A stretch of 7,030 nucleotides of DNA, from assembly GCA_947455805.1 (NCBI GenBank), contig CANGSN010000159.1, forward strand, positions 1 to 7,030, given 5' to 3'. Below the pieces are notes generated by a model. That model did no database searches, was not told the DNA's origin, and was given only the letters and a program-made list of their open reading frames with translations. The first letter of the stretch is position 1. Every line of letters begins with the position of its first letter. This stretch comes from Planctomycetota bacterium (GTDB taxonomy: Bacteria > Planctomycetota > UBA1135 > UBA2386). A program made the translations under genes and the position numbers. Positions 1-5,509 of the stretch are shown in pieces.

Positions 1-3000
1 GCGACGATCGTGTTCGCCAATGCTGCGGCATGGCGGAGCAGCGGCGGTCTGGCCGCGGACGGCCTGCCGGACCTGCTGCATGCCCTCGGCCTGAATGCGA
101 CCGACCTCGCCGAGGTCCTGCGTGCCGTGGTCGCGGGACGCCCCGGTCGCTGGCACGGCACCGGCAACGCGTCGGCGATCGTGCGCCTGCAGCCGCTGCC
201 GCCGCGGGCTGGCGAGCCGGACAGCGCGCTGCTGAGCTGGCACCATCCCGAGGAGCCGGCGGCGGCGATGCGGAACGGCAATCCGGCGCAGCGCCTCGCG
301 GCCGTGTTCGAAGCGGCGATGGAGCCGATGCTGCTCGCCGACGACGAGGCGCGCTACGTCGACGCCAATCCGGCGGCGTGCGTCGCGTTCGGCCTGTCGC
401 GCGAACAGATGCGACAGCTCGCCGTCGCCGACCTGCTGCCGCCGGCCCATCGCGACCGCGTGCGCGAGACGTGGCCGGTGTTCCTCGCCCGCGACCATGC
501 CGAAGGCCGCGTGCAACTGTCTGCGGCCGGCGGCCGCCTGCGCACGTTCGAATACCGCGCCGTCACCAACATCCGCCCCGGCCTGCACCTGTCGGTGCTG
601 CGCGACGTCACCGAACTCGACCGCGCGACGGCCGAACTGATCGAGCGCGAACAGCAGTTCCGCACCCTCGCCGACCACATCCCCGATCCCGTGTTCGTGC
701 TCGGCATCGACGGCGACGACGCGGGGCGCATCCTCTACCTCAATCGCGCGGCGGCGGCGAACTACGGCTACGAGGAGCACGAGCTGCTCGGTCGCTCGAT
801 CATGGCGACGCTGGACGCCCCGCAGACCGCCGAACACGCCAAAGACCGCATCGAGCGCGTGCGCAGCGGCGAGACGGTGACCTTCGAAGGTTGGCACCGC
901 CGCAAGGACGGCAGCCAGCTGCCCATCGAGTCGCGCGCGTGCCGCCTGTCCTGGCAAGGCCGGCCGGCGATGCTCGCCATCAACCGCGACATCAGCGAAC
1001 GCCAGCGCGAAGCCGCGGCGATGCGCGAGAACAGCGAACGCCTGCGCCTCGCGATCGACGCAGGGCAGTTCGGCATGTTCGACTGGGACATTCGGAGCGG
1101 GCAGATCCAGTGGTCGGCGTTCCACTACGAGCTGTTCGGTTACCCCGCCGACGCGGACTTCCCGATCACCTACGCACACTTCCGCGAACGCTTGCATCCC
1201 GACGACATCGCCGCACTCGAGGCGGAGATCACGGCCTCGGTGCGCGAGCGGCGCCGCTACCAGCACGAAGCGCGCATCGTGCGCCCCGACGGCAGCGTGC
1301 GCACGTTCACCGGCACCGGCACCGTGCTGCGCGATCACCAGGATCGCCCGATTCGCATGCTGGGATTCGTGCAGGACGTCACCGAGCGCCGCGCCGCCGA
1401 GGCCCGCATGCGCGAGCAGCTCGCCGACGAACGGCAACGCCAGCGCTTGCTGTCGTGGTTGACCAACCAACCGACGGCGAGCGGCGACATCCGCGATCTC
1501 GTGCGATCGCTGACCGAGCGCATGGCGGCGGTACACGACTGCGCGCGCGTGTCGTTCTGGCGCTTCGCCGAAGACGGCCGCACGCTCGTCTGCGACGACT
1601 GCTACGACCGTGCGAGCGATCGCCACGACGCGGGCAGCGTGCTGACCGCGGCCGAGTTCCCTGGCACGTTCGCGGCGCTGCACGACACGCTCTACCTCGA
1701 CATCGACGACGTGCGCACCGATCCGCGCACCGCGCGCCTCGCCGAGGCCCACCTGCTCCGCCAGGGCATCAGCTCGCGCCTCGAAGCGGTGATCCGCTAT
1801 GGCGGTCGCAACCACGGCACGCTGTGCCTCGAGCACGTGCAGCGGCCGCACACGTGGCGCCGCGACGAGATCGACTTCGCCTGCACGGTCAGCAGTCAAC
1901 TCGCGGTCGCCCTCGAAGCGATCGCGCGCACGGCCGCCGAAGCCCGCGTGCGCGAACGCGAACGCTTCCTCACCGCGGTGCTCGAAGGCAGCCCGATCGG
2001 CATCCAGATCTTCCGTCCCGACGGCACCTCGCTTCGCCTCAACCAGGCGATGCAGCGCGTGCTCGGCCTGCCGGACGGCGATGGCCTCGTCGGCCCGCTC
2101 AACCTGCTCGGCGACGAACAAGCGCGCGCGACCGGTCTGGCCGCCGCGTTCGAACGCTGCCGCCTCGGCGAGTCGACTTCGATCCTGCGCGTGGATGTCG
2201 ACTTCGAACGCGACGACTACCGCCGCTGGGGCAAGCGCACCGGCACCACCTGGTTCGACAACGTGATGTTCCCGGTGTTCGCGCCGAGCGGTGCCATCGA
2301 GGCGGTCGTCGTGTTCACCTGGGACGTGGCCGAACGCGTCGCCGCCGAACGCTCGCACCGACTGCTGGAAGACCAGCTGCACCAGGCGCAGAAGCTCGAG
2401 GCCGTCGGCATGCTCGCCGGTGGCGTCGCCCACGACTTCAACAACATCCTGACCGCAGTACTCGGCTTCGCCGAAGCAATCGACTCCGAGCTACCGCCGG
2501 AGCATCCGGGGCGCGAGTCCGGCGCCCAGATCCAGAAGGCGGCGATGCGCGGCGCGCGCCTGACCGAGCAACTGCTGGCGTTCGGCAAGAAACAGGTCGT
2601 ACGAGCGGAGACCTTCGATCCGGCCGTGCTGGTCGAGGACACCACGCCGATGCTGCGGCAGCTGGTCGGCGCCGAGGTCAGGCTCGATGTCGCCGCGCAG
2701 CGCGGCTGCCACGTGCACGCCGACAAGGTGCAGTTCCAGCAGGTACTGCTGAACCTCGCCGTCAACGCCCGCGACGCGATGCCGCAGGGCGGCACGCTGC
2801 ATGTCGTCGTGCAGGGCCACGGCGACCAACGAGTGTTGCTGCGGGTGTGCGACACCGGCGTCGGCATGGACGAACGCGTGCAAGCGCGCCTGTTCGAACC
2901 GTTCTTCACCACCAAGGAACCGGGCAAGGGGACGGGCCTCGGCCTCGCCACGGTCTACGGCATCGTCACGCGCGCCGGCGGCAGCATTGCCGTGCAGAGC

Positions 3001-3462
3001 GCACCAGGCGCCGGTGCCCGCTTCGACGTGAGCTGGCCGCGCGTCGAAGCACTCGCCGCGCCCCCCGCCCCATCACCGCCGCCAGCTGGGCCCTTGCGGC
3101 GCGCGCGCATCTTGCTGGTGGAGGACGACCATGCCAACCGCAAGCTGGTGGCCCACATCCTGCGCGTGCACGGCCACGAGCTGTTGGTCGCCGAGTCCGG
3201 CGAACGCGCGCTCGAGATCGCCGCCGCCGGCGGCGACTTCGAGATGCTGGTGACCGACGTGATGATGCCCGGGCTCAGCGGCCGCGCCGTGGCCGAGCGC
3301 CTGTGTGCGCAGCGGCCGCAGCTGAAGGTGCTGTTCGTCAGCGGCTACCTCGCCGACGACGAACTGCGCAGCGACGTCGGCCTGGCGCGCGCCGAACTGC
3401 TGCAGAAGCCATTCACCGCCAACGAACTGCTGTCGACGGTGCAGCAGGTGCTGGCGCGCTGA
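1..3462 (+). CDS. Hybrid sensor histidine kinase, multi-PAS/GAF with C-terminal receiver (5' partial)
   Basis: The protein senses a signal, autophosphorylates on His and passes the phosphate to its own receiver. Residues are numbered from the GTG at 10. Domains in order: remnant of a PAS domain (1-80), PAS (94-205), PAS (212-331), PAS (341-460, with the RLHPDD motif), GAF (about 490-640), PAS (650-778), HisKA (794-860) with phospho-acceptor His808 in the GGVAHDFNN H-box, HATPase (902-1010) with N-box Asn919, DTGVGM G1 box and GTGLGLA G2 box, a proline-rich linker (1016-1029) and a receiver (1032-1148) with Asp1039/Asp1040, phospho-acceptor Asp1083 and Lys1133. All catalytic residues are present. 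No membrane segment is visible, so this part is cytoplasmic. The order HisKA-HATPase-REC and the H-box resemble CckA-type kinases. The frame is open to base 1 and the first residues look like the middle of a PAS fold, so the GTG is probably not the real start. No DNA-binding output domain follows; a separate phosphotransfer protein or regulator would be needed. Confidence 0.93.
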   Translation, partial: ATIVFANAAAWRSSGGLAADGLPDLLHALGLNATDLAEVLRAVVAGRPGRWHGTGNASAIVRLQPLPPRAGEPDSALLSWHHPEEPAAAMRNGNPAQRLAAVFEAAMEPMLLADDEARYVDANPAACVAFGLSREQMRQLAVADLLPPAHRDRVRETWPVFLARDHAEGRVQLSAAGGRLRTFEYRAVTNIRPGLHLSVLRDVTELDRATAELIEREQQFRTLADHIPDPVFVLGIDGDDAGRILYLNRAAAANYGYEEHELLGRSIMATLDAPQTAEHAKDRIERVRSGETVTFEGWHRRKDGSQLPIESRACRLSWQGRPAMLAINRDISERQREAAAMRENSERLRLAIDAGQFGMFDWDIRSGQIQWSAFHYELFGYPADADFPITYAHFRERLHPDDIAALEAEITASVRERRRYQHEARIVRPDGSVRTFTGTGTVLRDHQDRPIRMLGFVQDVTERRAAEARMREQLADERQRQRLLSWLTNQPTASGDIRDLVRSLTERMAAVHDCARVSFWRFAEDGRTLVCDDCYDRASDRHDAGSVLTAAEFPGTFAALHDTLYLDIDDVRTDPRTARLAEAHLLRQGISSRLEAVIRYGGRNHGTLCLEHVQRPHTWRRDEIDFACTVSSQLAVALEAIARTAAEARVRERERFLTAVLEGSPIGIQIFRPDGTSLRLNQAMQRVLGLPDGDGLVGPLNLLGDEQARATGLAAAFERCRLGESTSILRVDVDFERDDYRRWGKRTGTTWFDNVMFPVFAPSGAIEAVVVFTWDVAERVAAERSHRLLEDQLHQAQKLEAVGMLAGGVAHDFNNILTAVLGFAEAIDSELPPEHPGRESGAQIQKAAMRGARLTEQLLAFGKKQVVRAETFDPAVLVEDTTPMLRQLVGAEVRLDVAAQRGCHVHADKVQFQQVLLNLAVNARDAMPQGGTLHVVVQGHGDQRVLLRVCDTGVGMDERVQARLFEPFFTTKEPGKGTGLGLATVYGIVTRAGGSIAVQSAPGAGARFDVSWPRVEALAAPPAPSPPPAGPLRRARILLVEDDHANRKLVAHILRVHGHELLVAESGERALEIAAAGGDFEMLVTDVMMPGLSGRAVAERLCAQRPQLKVLFVSGYLADDELRSDVGLARAELLQKPFTANELLSTVQQVLAR

Positions 3463-3480
3463 CCGGCGGGCCGTCGCCGG
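3463..3480. terminator. GC hairpin between convergent genes, possible bidirectional terminator
   Basis: CCGGCG at 3463-3468 pairs perfectly with CGCCGG at 3475-3480 around a 6-base loop. The hairpin starts right after the histidine kinase stop codon and ends 7 bases before the stop codon of the HugZ-like gene on the other strand. No T-run follows on either strand, so it is not a classical intrinsic terminator. In a GC-rich genome short GC stems also arise by chance; position is the main support. Confidence 0.35.
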
Positions 3481-3487
3481 CGCGAAC

Positions 3488-4231
3488 TCAGCCACCGCGC
3501 GCGCGCCGCGCCGCGTGCAGCAGCGCGATCGTCGCGTGCCGCACCGCGTCCGACGACGTGCACGCCACCGGGAAAGGCAGGCGCACCTCGTGCTCCTCGC
3601 CGTCGCGGCCGTCGGCGGTGGCGAAGAAGCCGCCGCGATCGACGCCGGTGACGCGCGCGCGCCCCGCGGCGACGCCGCCGCTCCACGCCACCAGCTCGAC
3701 GATGGCGTCGGCGTGGTCTTCGTTCATGTGCGCGACGATGTCGGCGGCGTGCGCCGCCAGCGGATCGAGTTCGCCGCTCAACGTCGCACGGTCGAACCAG
3801 CCCATCGCGCCGTAGCCGCCGATCCAGCGCACCTGGTCGACCTCGAGCCGCTGCACGTGGAAGCCGTGCGCCTCGCGCATGCTCGCCGCCGACGGAAAGC
3901 GCGCGAAGTAGCAGGCCTCGGCTGCCGCGACCTCGGCGTCGGCCGGGCGGCAGGCGCGCACCAGCAGCGTCACGCGCGCTCCGGCCTGCGGCCGCGCAGC
4001 CGCCGCCGGATCGGCGACGAACCAGCTCGCGCGCCCGTCGCGGCGCAGGTTGCGCGTGTGCTCGGCGATGTCGGAGACGAACACCAGCGCGTCGCCGTTC
4101 GGCTGCAGGGCATACGGCACGATCGAGCCGAACGGCCACCCGCCGAGCCCGGTGTGCGCGGTGCACAGCACGGCGTGCTGCTGCTGTTCGACCAGGGCCC
4201 GCATCGCCTCGCGTTCTGGGTTCTTCGTCAT
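3488..4231 (-). CDS. HugZ-type pyridoxamine 5'-phosphate oxidase-like split-barrel protein with C-terminal DUF2470 domain
   Basis: A 247-residue soluble protein. Residues 5-150 form an FMN-binding split-barrel: AVLCTAH strand (20-26), GWPFGSIVPY (31-40), LVFVSDIAEHTRNL (49-62), RASWFV (67-72), and RWIGGYGAMGWF (135-146), which is typical for this group. Residues 158-243 form the DUF2470 domain with the HMNEDHADA signature (168-176). This two-domain order and length match HugZ-family proteins, some of which bind and degrade heme; others have unknown roles, and plant relatives bind glutamyl-tRNA reductase. Heme oxygenase activity cannot be assigned from sequence alone. HugZ is known to use a C-terminal His as heme ligand; His232 and His239 lie near this C-terminus but I cannot say they are equivalent. 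The ATG is well supported by a GGAG box. The gene starts 2 bases after the yaeQ stop, so the two are very likely translationally coupled. Confidence 0.88.
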   Translation of the reverse strand: MTKNPEREAMRALVEQQQHAVLCTAHTGLGGWPFGSIVPYALQPNGDALVFVSDIAEHTRNLRRDGRASWFVADPAAAARPQAGARVTLLVRACRPADAEVAAAEACYFARFPSAASMREAHGFHVQRLEVDQVRWIGGYGAMGWFDRATLSGELDPLAAHAADIVAHMNEDHADAIVELVAWSGGVAAGRARVTGVDRGGFFATADGRDGEEHEVRLPFPVACTSSDAVRHATIALLHAARRARGG

Positions 4232-4233
4232 GG

Positions 4234-4770
4234 TCACTCCGGTGCCGGCGACAGCGGCACGCTGTCGATCGCGGCTTCGATCGCTTCGCCGTCGACGACG
4301 ACGGTGACGCGGCCCTCGAGCCGCGACAGGTCCCAGCGGTTGTTGCGGTCGAGCTTCGGCTCGAGCGCGGCCAGCAGGTCGCCCGGCACCTTGACCACCT
4401 GGATCTGCTCGGCCTTGTGCACCTTCTCCTTGGCGCAGCGCTGCTGCAGCAGATCCGGGCGGCGATGGCACCAGACGGCGACGCGCTGGCACGCCTTCGA
4501 CGCGCGGTGCAGACGATCGGGGGCGGGCGAACCGACCTCGATCCAGTCGACGATGCGCCCGTCGCCGCTCTTCACCCACAGCGCCGGCTCGTCCGCTTCG
4601 CTGAGGCCCTTGCTGAACGCCAGCCCGTCCTTGTGCTCGAGCGCGAACGCGAGCACGCGCGTCAGCAGGTACGGGTTGTCCTCGGACGGATGCCTTGCTA
4701 CGCGCAGGTCGAGGTCGGTGTAGACGCCGCGGTCGACGTCGGCGAGGCGGATCTCGAAGCGATGGAGCAC
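4234..4770 (-). CDS. yaeQ: YaeQ family protein (PD-(D/E)XK nuclease-like fold)
   Basis: A 178-residue protein, close to the roughly 180 residues usual for YaeQ. Family hallmarks are clear: DVDRGVY (11-17), LDLRVARHPSE (20-30), LLTRVLAFALEH (35-46), FSKGLSEADEPALW (52-65), WIEVG (76-80) and the ASKA/RVAVW segment (90-100). Structures of the family show a variant of the PD-(D/E)XK nuclease fold; Glu61, Glu78 and Lys92 lie in the conserved segments that would form the putative site. Its cellular role is not established, and nuclease activity is inference from the fold. The only canonical start between the upstream in-frame stop and the conserved core is the GTG at 4770. It has no visible Shine-Dalgarno box and gives an N-terminus several residues shorter than family members usually have, so the exact start is uncertain. 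It is upstream of and coupled to the HugZ-like gene; the sigma gene lies 87 bases upstream on the same strand. Confidence 0.92.
   Translation of the reverse strand: MLHRFEIRLADVDRGVYTDLDLRVARHPSEDNPYLLTRVLAFALEHKDGLAFSKGLSEADEPALWVKSGDGRIVDWIEVGSPAPDRLHRASKACQRVAVWCHRRPDLLQQRCAKEKVHKAEQIQVVKVPGDLLAALEPKLDRNNRWDLSRLEGRVTVVVDGEAIEAAIDSVPLSPAPE
4237..4240 (-). promoter_or_regulatory. Ribosome-binding site of the HugZ-like gene
   Basis: On the minus strand GGAG lies 5 bases before the ATG at 4231. It sits in the last codons of yaeQ and directly precedes its TGA stop. This fixes the start of the HugZ-like gene and suggests that ribosomes finishing yaeQ reinitiate there. Confidence 0.7.
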
Positions 4771-4857
4771 GCGCGCAGGATGGCGCCGGTGCGGCCGCGT
4801 GTCGCGCGGTGGCCAGGGAAAACGCCACCGCCCCGCCGAGGCGAAGGCCCGTCGAGC
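4771..4857 (-). other. 87-base spacer between sigma gene and yaeQ
   Basis: The spacer is GC-rich and has no ATG on the minus strand. It stays open in the common reading frame of the sigma gene and yaeQ. I see no convincing terminator: a GC-rich imperfect stem near 4830-4850 is followed by only four Ts (4819-4822 on the plus strand read as A), several bases away. No clear promoter for yaeQ stands out, so co-transcription with the sigma gene is possible but unproven. Confidence 0.4.
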
Positions 4858-5466
4858 TCACCCACCGGAGCGTTCCTTCTTCAGCGCCTGCAGCCGCAGC
4901 GCCAGCCGCGACAGCCCGCGGTAGACGAGGTTGCGCACCGCCCCTTCGCTGCGGCCCATGCGTTCGGCGATCTGCGGGTAGTCCATGCCGCACAGCCGCT
5001 TCATGCCGATCGCTTCCTGGTGGTCCTCGGGCAGCTCGGCGAACGCCGCTTCGATGCGCGCGATCTCCTCGGCCGAGACGACGTCGCGGCTCGGCGTCAG
5101 CAGGTCGCCGAACGGTCGCGTCAAGGCACCACTGTGCTCCTCCGGCAACTCCCGTTCGCGCGCCGGCGAACGGCGCTCGGCGGCGACGAAGCGCGCCTTG
5201 TCGATCAACTTGTGCTGGGCGCGCGTGTAGAGCCAGTGGCGGAACGCCGCCTCGCCGCGCCATTCGAAATCGTCGAGCCCGCCGAGCACCTCGCGCGCGA
5301 CCGATTGCACCAGGTCCTCGGGCGTTTCGCGGGCCCGCAGCAGGGCCCCCATGCGCAGCTGGAGCCACGCTTGCAGGCCGGGCAGGTGGCGGACCAGCAG
5401 CTGCTCGACGGCCGCGCGATCCTGGGCGCGGGCTTTTGTGACGAGAGGCAGGCTGGACTCGCTCAT
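4858..5466 (-). CDS. ECF-type RNA polymerase sigma factor
   Basis: A 202-residue sigma factor that would direct RNA polymerase to a dedicated promoter set. Region 2 spans about 17-95, with the core-binding DLVQ motif (51-54) and the FRHWLYTRAQHKLIDKAR helix (75-92) for -10 recognition. A charged linker (96-135) follows. Region 4 spans 137-195, with LPEDHQEAIGMKRL (145-158) and the helix-turn-helix YPQIAERMGRSEGAVRNLVYR (163-183) for -35 recognition. I chose the ATG at 5466; the GTG at 5478 would add four residues. Neither has a strong Shine-Dalgarno box. There is no anti-sigma gene beside it; instead a Ser/Thr kinase gene diverges 36 bases away, as in several ECF groups that depend on kinases. 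Thr48 and Ser55 occupy places in region 2.2 that are acidic in most ECFs (DAEDLVQE). Kinase control is inference. Confidence 0.92.
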   Translation of the reverse strand: MSESSLPLVTKARAQDRAAVEQLLVRHLPGLQAWLQLRMGALLRARETPEDLVQSVAREVLGGLDDFEWRGEAAFRHWLYTRAQHKLIDKARFVAAERRSPARERELPEEHSGALTRPFGDLLTPSRDVVSAEEIARIEAAFAELPEDHQEAIGMKRLCGMDYPQIAERMGRSEGAVRNLVYRGLSRLALRLQALKKERSGG

Positions 5467-5478
5467 GAACGCTGCCAC

Positions 5479-5509
5479 AGTATCGCCCAGGAACCGCCTC
5501 CGGTGTCAG
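5479..5509 (-). promoter_or_regulatory. Candidate promoter of the ECF sigma gene
   Basis: On the minus strand CTGACA (5509-5504) resembles a -35 box and GATACT (5484-5479) a -10 box, with a 19-base spacer, longer than the ideal 17. Transcription would begin only a few bases before the ATG at 5466, giving a nearly leaderless message, which fits the weak ribosome-binding site. The -35-like box overlaps the start codon of the divergent kinase gene. The match is modest and could be chance. Confidence 0.2.
5489..5493 (+). promoter_or_regulatory. Ribosome-binding site of the Ser/Thr kinase gene
   Basis: AGGAA at 5489-5493 lies 9 bases before the GTG at 5503. It supports this GTG over the in-frame ATG at 5563, which would remove a third of the N-terminal module. 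It also falls inside the 36-base gap between the divergent genes. Confidence 0.55.

Noticed and set aside
2217..2951. 244-codon antisense frame inside the HisKA/HATPase region
   Set aside because: Ser/Arg/Cys-rich product without domain; explained by the conserved kinase on the other strand.
30..3815. 1261-codon plus-strand open frame overlapping the histidine kinase
   Set aside because: Its product is dominated by Arg, Pro and Ala with no domain; it is a frame-shifted shadow of the kinase caused by high GC.
4858..5466. Sigma gene as a general RpoE with an anti-sigma partner
   Set aside because: No zinc-binding anti-sigma motif (HxxxCxxC) or membrane protein is encoded beside it; the next genes are yaeQ and, divergently, a Ser/Thr kinase.
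5464..5467. CATG giving an ATG on both strands at the sigma start, with a plus-strand frame running to 5809
   Set aside because: The plus-strand frame loses the kinase motifs and gives an Arg/Pro-rich product; the GTG at 5503 with AGGAA explains the kinase start. Only a one-base longer C-tract would make this ATG relevant.
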